DNA from: Azonexus sp.
Lineage (GTDB): Bacteria > Pseudomonadota > Gammaproteobacteria > Burkholderiales > Rhodocyclaceae
Direction of reading: 5' to 3'
NCBI GenBank assembly: GCA_031274715.1
Contig: JAISPT010000007.1
Coordinates: 28,423 to 92,422, forward strand
DNA: 64,000 bases
Position numbers and translations under genes: made by a program. The notes under the pieces were generated by a model, which saw nothing but the letters and a program-made list of their open reading frames with translations, made no database searches and was not told where the DNA came from. Positions 36,724-45,420 of this stretch are shown piece after piece (the stretch's first letter is position 1; every line of letters begins with the position of its first letter).

Positions 36724-37486
36724 TGCGGCGCAGCAGCGCCTGCAGATCCAGCCAGGCGATGCCCAGCCATTCGTGCAGGGCGTAATAAGAGGCGTACAAG
36801 GCGTTGGCCTGCGGTAGCCATTCGAGGAAGTGCTCTGGCCAGACAGAGCGCTGGCTTAATTCGGTCGGTGCCGGCACCACTTCCAGCCCGGCTGCTGTAA
36901 ACAGGCGGCGTGCCCGTGGCATGTGGAAGGCCTGGGTGACCAGCACGACACGCCGGATATCGGCGGCCCGCAGCAGTTCCGCCGACATTGCCGCATTGTC
37001 GGCGGTATCCAGCGAGCGATTCTCGCGCCAGCGTACCGTCACCCCGAATTCATTTTCCAGCACGTCGCCGATCACTTCGGCTTCGGCGCGCTGGGCGTTG
37101 ACCGGCCGGCCGCCGCTGACCAGCACCGGCAGTGGGTAGCGCTGGGCTAGCACGGCGCCGTAGCGGGCACGCACTAAGCTGCGCTGATTCAGCGTTTCGC
37201 CACCGTACTCGGCGGCGTCGATCAGACCGCTGCCGAGGATGACGATGGCTTCGGCACCCTGCGGGTTGTCGAACACTGGCCCGGCTCGCTCTTCCAGTGT
37301 CCCGGTCAGCCAGTTGGCGACCGGCGGCAGGCTTTGCGCCAGCAGCAGTAGTGTACCGATGGCGGCTAGCCCGCTGGCCCAGCGTCGGCGCCGGAACAGG
37401 CCGGCCAGGGCCAGCAGCAATAGGCCATTGGCCGGCGGCAACAACAGCGTGGCGAACAGATTTTTCAGGAACCAGGTGGTGGGCAT
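36707..37486 (-). CDS. YdcF/ElyC-family (DUF218) envelope protein
   Basis: Encodes 259 residues. Two N-terminal hydrophobic helices (about 5-55) are followed by a DUF218 domain with AIVILGSGLIDAAEYGG, PVLVSGGRPV, a RENRSLDTADNA segment and VVLVTQAFHMPRARRLF. ElyC of this family influences undecaprenyl-phosphate carrier use in peptidoglycan and antigen synthesis. The DUF218 domain should face the periplasm. It lies on the same strand downstream of an acyltransferase gene. Confidence 0.82.
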   Translation of the reverse strand: MPTTWFLKNLFATLLLPPANGLLLLALAGLFRRRRWASGLAAIGTLLLLAQSLPPVANWLTGTLEERAGPVFDNPQGAEAIVILGSGLIDAAEYGGETLNQRSLVRARYGAVLAQRYPLPVLVSGGRPVNAQRAEAEVIGDVLENEFGVTVRWRENRSLDTADNAAMSAELLRAADIRRVVLVTQAFHMPRARRLFTAAGLEVVPAPTELSQRSVWPEHFLEWLPQANALYASYYALHEWLGIAWLDLQALLRRINPNA

Positions 37487-37572
37487 CGGCCGGACGGCGG
37501 CAACAAGTGTCGCCGAGTGTGGCCGGCCGGGCCGCTGGCGTCAATGGCGTCGGACTGGAACTGGCCGGGTAA

Positions 37573-38682
37573 TCAGCCGCGGCCGAAGGCGAAGTGGCGT
37601 AGCAGGCGCCAGGCTTGGCGCGACGTTTCCCGCAGGCGGCCGGCGAGCCAGCCGAGTGCCGCGGTGATGCGGCGGTTGGCCGCCGGGCTTTCGATCCAGC
37701 GGTAGAAGGCCAGACCGGCGGCGATGCTGGCTGCCCAGGTCAGGACCAGAACGGCTATTGCCGCTGCCGGCGATTCCAGGCCGCTCAGGGTGAACAGGCC
37801 GTTGGTCAGCAGCAGTATCGGGAAATGGACCAGGAACACCGAGTAGGAAATTCGCCCGAGGAAGGCCAGCGGCTGGAAGTCCGGCCAGCGTTCGAGCAGG
37901 CCGCCACGGCGGCTGAAGCCGAGGGTCAGCGCAATGCCGAGGGCGAGCGCGATGCGCAGGCGAAAATCGACGACCAGCGCGGCGATGGTGACGGTGGTGA
38001 TGACTCCCAGCCAGGCCGCCAGGCGCCGTCGGTCGGAGGCCCACCAGGCGGCGGCGCCGAGGCCGTAGGAGCCGAAGAAGTAGAGCGCCCAGTTGTTCCA
38101 GCCAGTGTCGCGGTTGAACCAGAACAGCGAGGCAACGGCGGCAGCCAGCACCAGCGCCGGGGCGACTAGGTTACGGCGCCCGATCCACAGCAGCAAAACC
38201 ATCAGCGCGAACAACTGGAAGTCGATGGCGACGTACCAGACGCCGGCCGACAGCGACGCGACGCCGAGCACGCCTTGCAGCAGTGCGACGTGGGCCAGCC
38301 ACTGGCTGAGCGTGGCGCGCTCGGGAATGGCGGTGTCGTCCATCCAGCGGTCGGCGACTGCCGAGCAAACGACGGCGATGGCGATGGCGGCGAGGAAGGG
38401 GATGACCAGACGCAGGTAGCGCTTCCACAGCAGTGGCAGCGGCGATCCGGCCAGCGCCTGGCCATTGGCCGACAGGCCGCGGGCGGCGAGAAAGCCGCCG
38501 ATGACCAGGAACACCTGTACCGCCATGCGCGCGTAGTCATACAGCCAGCCCAGCGTGCCCGGCAGCAGTTCGCGTGCTGTTGCGGCCAGCGGCCCGTAGG
38601 AGGATAGGTGATGCAGGACGATCAGTTGCGAGGCGATGGCCTTGAATGCATCGATCAAGGGCATGCGCTGGGTTTGACTCAT
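37573..38682 (-). CDS. acyltransferase family 3 membrane protein
   Basis: Encodes 369 residues from the ATG at 38682, beginning MSQTQRMPLIDAFKAIASQLIVLHHL. The early DAFKAIA...HH layout and about ten membrane helices are those of the acyltransferase-3 (OafA-like) family, which acylates surface sugars or lipids; the conserved early His is present. No sugar-synthesis genes are adjacent, so the target is unknown. Confidence 0.82.
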   Translation of the reverse strand: MSQTQRMPLIDAFKAIASQLIVLHHLSSYGPLAATARELLPGTLGWLYDYARMAVQVFLVIGGFLAARGLSANGQALAGSPLPLLWKRYLRLVIPFLAAIAIAVVCSAVADRWMDDTAIPERATLSQWLAHVALLQGVLGVASLSAGVWYVAIDFQLFALMVLLLWIGRRNLVAPALVLAAAVASLFWFNRDTGWNNWALYFFGSYGLGAAAWWASDRRRLAAWLGVITTVTIAALVVDFRLRIALALGIALTLGFSRRGGLLERWPDFQPLAFLGRISYSVFLVHFPILLLTNGLFTLSGLESPAAAIAVLVLTWAASIAAGLAFYRWIESPAANRRITAALGWLAGRLRETSRQAWRLLRHFAFGRG

Positions 38683-38745
38683 GGCGCGGATGTTACACCG
38701 TTTGCTGCGGTGCACAAAACAATGATTTTGTTTTGCGAGAATGGC

Positions 38746-40017
38746 TTACAGACAACGCGCGACGAAGCATCCGGTGTAGCGCTCCGGCAAGTCGATCCAG
38801 ACCCGGTGTCCGCTACCGGGGGCGACGCCGACTGGCTGGCCATCGGCGTTTTCCATGCGCGTCGGCGTCAACGCGTGGTTGCCGTCGGGGTGCACGCATT
38901 CCAACCGGTCGCCGAGCGCGAAGCGGTTCTTGACGGTGATTTCCATCAGGCCGCGCGTCGGATCGTAGGCGGCGGCGTCGCCGACGTACTGGCTGCGTTC
39001 GGATTCGGAATGGCCGCGTAGGTAGTTCTGGTACTCGGCGTCATGGTGGCGCTGGTAGAAGCCGTCGGTGTAGCCGCGGTTGGCCAGGTTTTCCAGGTCG
39101 CCGAGCAGGGTCGGGTCGAAGGGGCGGCCGGCGACGGCGTCGTCGACGGCTTGGCGATAGGCTTGGCAGGTGCGGGCGACGTAATAGGGGCTCTTGGTGC
39201 GGCCCTCGATTTTCAGGGAATCGACGCCGATGTCGACCAAGCGCTGCACGTGCTCGATGGCCCGCAGGTCCTTCGAGTTCATGATGTAGGTGCCGTGCTC
39301 GTCTTCCTCGATCGGCATCAGTTCGCCGGGGCGCTGCCGTTCTTCGAGCAGGATTTCGCTGTCGCGGTCGATGAACTGCACGGGTTGCGCCTGCGGCGTA
39401 TGTACCTTGTAGTCCCAGCGGCAGGAATTGGTGCAGGTGCCCTGGTTCGGGTCGCGGTGGTTGAAATAGCCGGAGAGCAGGCATCGGCCGGAATAGGCGA
39501 TGCACAACGCGCCGTGCACGAACACTTCCAGCTCGATATCGGGGCAGCGTTGGCGAATTTCGGCGACTTCGTCGAGCGACAGTTCGCGCGACAGGATGAT
39601 GCGGGTCAGTCCCAGCTTTTGCCAGAAGCGCACGGTCGCCCAGTTCACGGTGTTGGCTTGCACCGACAGGTGGATCGCCTGCTCCGGCCAGGTTTCGCGC
39701 ACCAAGTCGATGAGCCCGGGATCGGACATGATCAGCGCATCCGGCTGCAAGGCAATGACTGGCGCCATGTCGGCCAGGTAGGTGGTGAGCTTGGCGTTGC
39801 GCGGGAAGATGTTGCTGACGACGAAAAATTGCCTACCGCCGGCATGGGCTTCGGCTATGCCTTGCCGGAGGATGTCCAGGTTGCCGAATTCGTTGTTGCG
39901 TACGCGCAGGCTGTAGCGTGGCTGACCGGCATAGACCGCGTCGGCGCCGAAAGCGAAGGCGGTCTGCATCATGTCCAGCGAGCCGGCTGGAGCGAGGAGT
40001 TCGGGGGCCATGCGCAT
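38746..40017 (-). CDS. trhP: tRNA hydroxylation protein TrhP (U32 peptidase-like)
   Basis: Encodes 423 residues from the ATG at 40017; an ATG two codons later is equally possible. The sequence follows E. coli TrhP (YegQ) closely: PELLAPAGSLDMM at the start, FGADAVYAGQPRYSLRVRN, and the cysteine cluster CLLSGYFNHRDPNQGTCTNSC that should hold an iron-sulfur centre. TrhP takes part in prephenate-dependent 5-hydroxyuridine formation at tRNA position 34. It is divergent from rng, with 36 bases between the starts. Confidence 0.9.
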   Translation of the reverse strand: MRMAPELLAPAGSLDMMQTAFAFGADAVYAGQPRYSLRVRNNEFGNLDILRQGIAEAHAGGRQFFVVSNIFPRNAKLTTYLADMAPVIALQPDALIMSDPGLIDLVRETWPEQAIHLSVQANTVNWATVRFWQKLGLTRIILSRELSLDEVAEIRQRCPDIELEVFVHGALCIAYSGRCLLSGYFNHRDPNQGTCTNSCRWDYKVHTPQAQPVQFIDRDSEILLEERQRPGELMPIEEDEHGTYIMNSKDLRAIEHVQRLVDIGVDSLKIEGRTKSPYYVARTCQAYRQAVDDAVAGRPFDPTLLGDLENLANRGYTDGFYQRHHDAEYQNYLRGHSESERSQYVGDAAAYDPTRGLMEITVKNRFALGDRLECVHPDGNHALTPTRMENADGQPVGVAPGSGHRVWIDLPERYTGCFVARCL

Positions 40018-40053
40018 AGTAGAATCGGATAAAAACCGTAAATTGTAGAGCGT

Positions 40054-41505
40054 ATGAGCGAAGAGATACTGATCAATTTCACCCCGCAGGAGACCCGCGT
40101 TGCCGTGTTGCAACAGGGTGTTGTCCAAGAGTTGCACATGGAGCGCACCGCCAGCCGCGGCTTGGTCGGTAACGTCTATCTCGGGCGCATCTGCCGCATT
40201 CTGCCCGGCATGCAGTCGGCTTTCGTCGAGATTGGCTTGGAACGCACCGCCTTCCTGCACGTCGCCGACATCTGGCAGCCGCGCGAGACGGCTACCGACC
40301 GCCCGATCGAGAAAGTTCTGGCGGAAGGGCAGAGCATCGTCGTACAGGTGGTCAAGGACCCGATCGGGACCAAAGGAGCACGGCTGTCGACGCAGATTTC
40401 AATCGCCGGTCGGATGCTCGTCTATTTGCCGCAGGAAAAGCACATCGGCATTTCTCAGCGCATCGAGGCCGAGGCCGAGCGCGAGGTGCTGCGCGAGCGC
40501 ATTGTCCGGTTGGTGCGGGAGGGCGAGCAGGGCGGCTTCATCGTCCGGACCATGGCCGAGAACGCCAGCGATGAAGAATTCGCCACCGACATCGCCTATC
40601 TGAAGAAGATCTGGGCCGATATCCGCGACAAAGCGACAACGGCTGCGGCGCCGAGCGTGCTGTATCAGGAACTGTCGCTCAGCCAGCGCGTGCTGCGCGA
40701 TTTCGTCAAGCCGGACACGACGCGCATCGTCATCGATTCGCGGGAGAATTTTCAGAAACTGGGTGCCTTCGCCGCCGAATACACGCCGGCGGTGCGGCCG
40801 CTGCTCGACCACTACATTGGCCAGCGGCCGCTGTTCGATATGCACGGCGTCGAGGAAGAAATCCAGCGGGCGCTGGCCCGCCGCGTCGATTTGAAATCCG
40901 GCGGCTATCTGATCATCGACCAGACCGAGGCGATGACCACCATCGACGTCAATACCGGCGGCTTCGTCGGCGTGCGCAATTTCGACGACACCATCTTCAA
41001 GACCAATCTCGAAGCGGCCGTCACCATCGCCCGCCAACTGCGCTTGCGCAACCTCGGCGGCATCATCATCGTCGACTTCATCGACATGGAGAACGCCGAA
41101 CACAAGAAGGCGGTGCTGGAGGAATTCAACAAGGCGCTGGCCAGCGACCACACGCGCTTGACGGTCAACGGCTTCACCCAGCTCGGCCTGGTCGAGATGA
41201 CCAGGAAGCGCACCCGCGAGTCGCTCGCCCACGTGCTCTGCGAGCCCTGCCCGACCTGCGGCGGGCGCGGCGAAGTGAAGACGGCGCGCACCGTCGCCTA
41301 CGAAATCCTGCGCGAACTGCTGCGCGAAGCACGTCAGTTCAATGCCCGCGAATACCGCATCCTGGCCGGCCCGGCCGTCGTCGACCTGTTTCTCGACGAG
41401 GAGTCGCAGGCACTGGCCATGCTCTCCGACTTCATCGGCAAGTCCGTCTCGCTACAGTCCGAGCCGAGTTACTCGCCCGAACAGTACGACATCGTGCTGA
41501 TGTGA
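40054..41505 (+). CDS. rng: ribonuclease G
   Basis: Encodes 483 residues. An S1-like RNA-binding domain (about 35-125) is followed by the RNase E/G catalytic core with MTTIDVNTGGFVG and GGIIIVDFIDM, which carry the metal-binding aspartates. A CEPCPTCGGRG Zn-link segment lies near residue 398. The C-terminal scaffold of RNase E is absent, so this is RNase G. It trims the 5' end of 16S rRNA and degrades some mRNAs. Confidence 0.95.
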   Translation: MSEEILINFTPQETRVAVLQQGVVQELHMERTASRGLVGNVYLGRICRILPGMQSAFVEIGLERTAFLHVADIWQPRETATDRPIEKVLAEGQSIVVQVVKDPIGTKGARLSTQISIAGRMLVYLPQEKHIGISQRIEAEAEREVLRERIVRLVREGEQGGFIVRTMAENASDEEFATDIAYLKKIWADIRDKATTAAAPSVLYQELSLSQRVLRDFVKPDTTRIVIDSRENFQKLGAFAAEYTPAVRPLLDHYIGQRPLFDMHGVEEEIQRALARRVDLKSGGYLIIDQTEAMTTIDVNTGGFVGVRNFDDTIFKTNLEAAVTIARQLRLRNLGGIIIVDFIDMENAEHKKAVLEEFNKALASDHTRLTVNGFTQLGLVEMTRKRTRESLAHVLCEPCPTCGGRGEVKTARTVAYEILRELLREARQFNAREYRILAGPAVVDLFLDEESQALAMLSDFIGKSVSLQSEPSYSPEQYDIVLM

Positions 41506-41520
41506 TGAGTCTCCCCTGAC

Positions 41521-41774
41521 TAGAGCGGTTTCGGTTCAATTTTGTACGGATCGTAGGTTGTGGTGAGCAAAGCGAAGCCCAACAGCCAAACCGAAAAGGT
41601 GGCGTCCTAACACCGAAAAAGGGTTGCCTGTACAAGAAACCGCAAAGAACGCAAGGAACACAAAGATGCGGATGTTTTTCTTTGCGCTCTGTGCGTTCTT
41701 TGCGGTTTCACAGCGCGTTGAGGTTCGCTACGCTTACCTACAATAATGTACGCACCTGAATCAAAACCGCTCTA
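41521..41774. repeat. 254-bp nested palindromic repeat element
   Basis: Most of the 375-base gap between rng and the permease gene is this element. The outer ends TAGAGCGGTTTCGGTTCA and TGAATCAAAACCGCTCTA are inverted copies. Inside are partial inverted copies of a GTAGGTTG...AGCGAAGC sequence, and at the core a 31-bp inverted pair (41636-41666 and 41679-41709) built on CGCAAAGAACGCA. There is no open frame. It is a composite of dispersed non-coding repeats; the core hairpin could also stop rng transcription. Confidence 0.75.
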
Positions 41775-41802
41775 AAACCAGGGGCTTCCTCGCCATAAGT
41801 TT

Positions 41803-41862
41803 GGGGCACCTTTGGCGCCCCAATTACGCTTGGCTCGCTTGACCCCGGCCTGAAGGCCGGGG
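41803..41862. terminator. two GC-rich hairpins downstream of the permease gene
   Basis: GGGGCACCTTTGGCGCCCC (41803-41821) and CCCCGGCCTGAAGGCCGGGG (41843-41862) can each fold into stable stems just past the permease stop. T-runs are weak on both strands, so these are possible rather than certain terminators. Confidence 0.45.
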
Positions 41863-41880
41863 TTTGCGCTTGCGCCGTGG

Positions 41881-43278
41881 TCAGACGATACCGGTTGCGT
41901 AGTAGACGCCGATGATCACAAACACCGCCAGGGTCTTGATACAGGTGATGGCGAAGATGTCCTTGTAGGACTGACGGTGGGTCAGGCCGGTTACCGCCAG
42001 CAGGGTGATGACCGCGCCGTTGTGCGGCAGCGTGTCCATACCGCCGGAGGCCATCGACGCGACGCGGTGCAGTACCTCGAGCGGAATGCCGGCAGCGTGG
42101 GCGTTCTCGATGAAAGTGTCGGCCATTGCCGCCAGCGCGATGCCCATGCCGCCCGATGCCGAGCCGGTGATACCGGCCAGCGCCGAGACGGTGACGGCTT
42201 GGTTGATCAGCGGGTTGGGAATCGCACTTAGCGCGTTGGCGATGATCAGGAAGCCGGGCAGGGCAGCGATCACCGCACCGAAGCCGTATTCCGAGGCAGT
42301 GTTCATCGTCGCCAGCAGCGCGCCGGCGATGGCTGTCCGGCTGCCGGCGGCGAACTTGGCGACGACCGTCCGCCCGGCGAATACGAAGACCGTCGCGATG
42401 CCGGTCAGCAGTGCCCCGACAACCGCCCAGACGGCGGCGATGGCCTTGGTTTGCACCACCACCGGCGCCGGGTCGCCGATCACCGCCGGGATGAACGAAA
42501 TCGACTCGCCGTAGAAATAGGGAATGGCCACGGTGAAAACCTTGTTCATGACGCCGACCATGATCAGCGGCAGGATGGCGATCGCCGGATGGGCCAGCTT
42601 CTCGTGCTCGAAGGGTTCCGGTTCGTTGAGCAGGTTGGTGCCGTAGCCTTCCTGGAGCTTGAGCGCCTTGCGCCGCTGCCATTCGAGATAGGAGAGGCCG
42701 GTAATCAAGATAAACGTGGCGCCGATGATGCCCAGCCAGGGGGCGGCGTAGATGTTGGTCTTGAAGAAAGTGGTGGGGATGATGTTCTGGATCTGCGGTG
42801 TGCCCGGCAGCGCATCCATCGTGAAAGTGAAGGCGCCGAGGGCGATGGTGCCGGGAATCAGGCGCTTGGGGATGTCACTCTGGCGGAACATCTCGGCGGC
42901 GAAGGGATAGACGGCGAAGACCACGACGAACAGCGAGATACCGCCGTAAGTGAGGATGGCGCAGACCAGCACGATTGCCAGCATGGCTCGGTCGCGGCCG
43001 ATCAGGCCGATCACCCAGGCGACGATGGACTTGGAGAAGCCGGACAGTTCGATGACCTTGCCGAATACCGCGCCGAGTAGGAAGACCGGAAAGTAGTTCT
43101 TCACGAACTCGACCATCTTGGCCATGAACAGACCGCTGTACATCGGCGCCACCAGCGTCGGCTCGATCAGCAGCACGGCACCCATGGCGGCGACCGGAGC
43201 GAAGAGGATGACGCTGTAGCCGCGATAGGCGACGAACATCAGGAAACTAAGGGATGCCAGAACAATCAGAAAATTCAT
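41881..43278 (-). CDS. GntP-family organic-acid permease
   Basis: Encodes 465 residues from the ATG at 43278, with a strong GGAGG 7 bases upstream. About 12-14 hydrophobic helices are visible. Family marks include AILTYGGISLFVVVFAVYPFA and a GGMDTLPHNGAVITLL segment near the C-terminus. GntP proteins import gluconate or related hydroxy acids with protons. No kinase or regulator gene adjoins, so the substrate is open. It is divergent from the dienelactone hydrolase gene, with a 277-base gap. Confidence 0.85.
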   Translation of the reverse strand: MNFLIVLASLSFLMFVAYRGYSVILFAPVAAMGAVLLIEPTLVAPMYSGLFMAKMVEFVKNYFPVFLLGAVFGKVIELSGFSKSIVAWVIGLIGRDRAMLAIVLVCAILTYGGISLFVVVFAVYPFAAEMFRQSDIPKRLIPGTIALGAFTFTMDALPGTPQIQNIIPTTFFKTNIYAAPWLGIIGATFILITGLSYLEWQRRKALKLQEGYGTNLLNEPEPFEHEKLAHPAIAILPLIMVGVMNKVFTVAIPYFYGESISFIPAVIGDPAPVVVQTKAIAAVWAVVGALLTGIATVFVFAGRTVVAKFAAGSRTAIAGALLATMNTASEYGFGAVIAALPGFLIIANALSAIPNPLINQAVTVSALAGITGSASGGMGIALAAMADTFIENAHAAGIPLEVLHRVASMASGGMDTLPHNGAVITLLAVTGLTHRQSYKDIFAITCIKTLAVFVIIGVYYATGIV

Positions 43279-43555
43279 GATGCCGCCTCCAAGTTTTTGT
43301 TGTTGGCTGGTACGCCCCACCAACCGAAGGTGAGTGCCACCTCCGACCTTACCCAGCCCCCTGTCATCGGTCGATGTATCGATTGGTCATTTATTCTGGC
43401 ACGATGTTCGTATCCGGCGAAAATTTTTTTGCCGGATGCTTGCATGCAATCGGCACACCGTTCCGTTCTCGGACGGTTATGCTGCCGCGATCCGCGTTAG
43501 ACTCTTCGCCTTTGCGTCATTGTCCCGATGCCGCGACCATCCGAAGGAGACCGAG

Positions 43556-44431
43556 ATGCCCAGCGATTCTGAACTCGATGCCCTCATTCCTGCCCAGACC
43601 TTCGATCGCCGCGATTTCCTGGCCGCCAGCCTGGGCGCCGGTTTTGCGCTGGCCGTGCAGCCGGTGATGGCGCAGACGGCGATTCACACCGACGCCACTG
43701 GTCTCATCGCCGGCGAGGTCAAGGTTCCGGTCAAGGATGGCGACATGGTCGCCTACCGTGCCCAGCCGCAGGATACGGCCAAGCCGCCGGTGGTACTGGT
43801 TGTCTCGGAAATATTCGCTGTACACGAATACATCCGCGACGTCTGCCGCCGCCTGGCCAAGCTCGGCTACCTGGCCATTGCGCCGGAACTATTCGCCCGC
43901 CAGGGCGATCCGCGCAGCATCGACAGCATTCCCGAAATCATGGCCAAGATCATCAGCAAGACGCCTGATGCCCAGGTCATCAGCGATCTCGACGCCTGCG
44001 TCGCCTGGGCCGCCGCCAACGGCGCCGATACCGCCCGCCTGGCGATCACCGGCTTCTGCTGGGGCGGCCGTATCACCTGGCTGTACGCCGCTCACAACCC
44101 GCAACTCAAGGCTGGCGTCGCCTGGTATGGGCGGCTGGTCGGCGAAGTCAATGAAATCACGCCCAAGCACCCGATCGACATCGCCGGCCAACTGAAAGCG
44201 CCGGTGCTCGGCCTCTACGGCGGGCTCGACTCCGGCATTCCCCTGGAAACCGTGGACAACATGCTGGCCCTCCTGAGAGCCGGCAGTCCTGCGGCCCAGG
44301 CTTCGTACATCAAGATCTATCCCAACGCGCCGCATGCCTTCCATGCCGACTACCGGCCCAGTTACCGCCCGGAAGAGGCGGCCGATGGCTGGCAACGGAT
44401 GTTGGACTGGTTCAGGGAGCACGGCGTCTGA
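43556..44431 (+). CDS. exported dienelactone hydrolase-family protein
   Basis: Encodes 291 residues from the ATG at 43556, with AAGGAG upstream. DRRDFLAASLGAGFAL is a Tat-type signal (Arg18-Arg19) with an AQ cleavage region near residue 40. The hydrolase triad is visible as Cys168 in GFCWGG, Asp225 in GGLDSG and His260 in PHAFHAD. Family members open lactone rings such as dienelactone, but many act on other esters. Periplasmic location via Tat is inferred from the signal. Confidence 0.85.
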   Translation: MPSDSELDALIPAQTFDRRDFLAASLGAGFALAVQPVMAQTAIHTDATGLIAGEVKVPVKDGDMVAYRAQPQDTAKPPVVLVVSEIFAVHEYIRDVCRRLAKLGYLAIAPELFARQGDPRSIDSIPEIMAKIISKTPDAQVISDLDACVAWAAANGADTARLAITGFCWGGRITWLYAAHNPQLKAGVAWYGRLVGEVNEITPKHPIDIAGQLKAPVLGLYGGLDSGIPLETVDNMLALLRAGSPAAQASYIKIYPNAPHAFHADYRPSYRPEEAADGWQRMLDWFREHGV

Positions 44432-44474
44432 TTCTATTTCGCGCTCAAGGCGACAAAGAAATTCCCCGGAGACC

Positions 44475-44554
44475 GTCATTCCCGCGCAGGCGGGAATCCA
44501 TAGCGTGTCCTCTTGCAACAGCGTTTGCTGGATTCCCGCTTACGCGGGAATGAC
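44475..44554. repeat. 80-bp palindromic GTCATTCCCGC repeat
   Basis: GTCATTCCCGCGCAGGCGGGAATCCA and its inverse TGGATTCCCGCTTACGCGGGAATGAC frame a short spacer. Each half also forms its own small stem. This class of dispersed repeat is widespread in proteobacteria. It lies between the hydrolase gene and proQ and may act as a terminator. Confidence 0.8.
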
Positions 44555-44707
44555 AGAGTATTTTCTTGACGGGCCGCCCATGCGGCGGTCGCGGCTTTTC
44601 TGCCGAAATACGCTGTTGCTGGGGTGGCGCGTCACGATTTCACGGACCCAGCGCCGGGGGCTTCGTGCTACCCTTCGCGCCTTGCTAGACCAGACTTTCG
44701 ACCGATC

Positions 44708-45151
44708 ATGACCACCGCCGAATCTCCTGTGACCACGCCGCTTGATCCTCGCGCCCTGCTCAAAGACCTGCAAGTGCGTTTCGATGTCTTCCGCAATCAC
44801 AGCCCGCTGGCCATCGGCATCGACAAGCAGGTACAGGCCCAGATGCCGGATCTGGAAAAGAAGGCCCTGCGCCTGGCCATGCGCAACCACACCATCTCGA
44901 CCCGCTATCTGAAGGAGATGGAAAAGGCGGCGATACGCCTGAATCTCGACGGCACGCCGGCCGGCGAAGTGACCGAGGAAAACCGCCGGCACGCCGGCGA
45001 ACTGCTGCGCGAACGCTTCAAGAAACAAAACGAGCAACGCCGGGCGGTACAGGCCACGGCCAAGGCCGCCGAAGCGGCTGCCCGGGCAGAGGAACAGCGG
45101 GCCGCCAAGCTGCACCAATTGACCGAGAAATTCGGCCGCAAGGGCCGCTGA
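44708..45151 (+). CDS. proQ: ProQ/FinO-domain RNA chaperone
   Basis: Encodes 147 residues from the ATG at 44708. The ProQ/FinO core covers about 15-110 (SPLAIGIDKQVQAQM, LRLAMRNHTISTRYL, RLNLDGTPAGEV) and is followed by a basic Ala/Lys/Arg-rich tail (QNEQRRAVQATAKAAEAAA). It binds structured RNAs and sRNA-mRNA pairs. It is a single gene with a perfect terminator 62 bases past the stop. Confidence 0.88.
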   Translation: MTTAESPVTTPLDPRALLKDLQVRFDVFRNHSPLAIGIDKQVQAQMPDLEKKALRLAMRNHTISTRYLKEMEKAAIRLNLDGTPAGEVTEENRRHAGELLRERFKKQNEQRRAVQATAKAAEAAARAEEQRAAKLHQLTEKFGRKGR

Positions 45152-45212
45152 CGCCAGCGTTACGCTGGCACCCAATATCTCGCGCGCTGGCACGCGCTGC
45201 TGCCGGAAATGA

Positions 45213-45240
45213 AAACGGCCTCCCGCGTGGGAGGCCGTTT
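45213..45240 (+). terminator. terminator after proQ
   Basis: AAACGGCCTCCC / GGGAGGCCGTTT forms a perfect 12-bp stem with a GCGT loop, followed by a T-rich stretch. Confidence 0.88.
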
Positions 45241-45244
45241 GAAT

Positions 45245-45292
45245 TTTGGTGGAGCGTCACAGATTCGAACTTTGGACCTACGGATTAAGAGA
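45245..45292 (-). repeat. 3' fragment of tRNA-Lys(CTT), probable attachment site
   Basis: This stretch matches 46791-46838, the anticodon-to-CCA part of the tRNA-Lys(CTT) gene, with only a few mismatches over about 48 bases and in the same orientation. The 5' half of a tRNA is absent, so it is not a functional gene. Duplication of a tRNA 3' end is the usual mark of a tyrosine-integrase attachment site. Confidence 0.8.
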
Positions 45293-45420
45293 CCGTTCAA
45301 AGCCTCACTTTCCTCCTTGAATCGCGCAAGGCAGCTCGGATGAACAACTGAGTGTCAATGTGTTTAAGCCGCTGGCTTCGTAACTTGCGAAAATGGGAGG
45401 CTCGTAACCGAGGAAAAACG

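Noticed and set aside
45247..45292. A third tRNA-Lys gene
   Set aside because: Only the anticodon-to-CCA part is present and has mismatches in the acceptor and T-stem; there is no 5' half. It is kept as an attachment-site duplicate.
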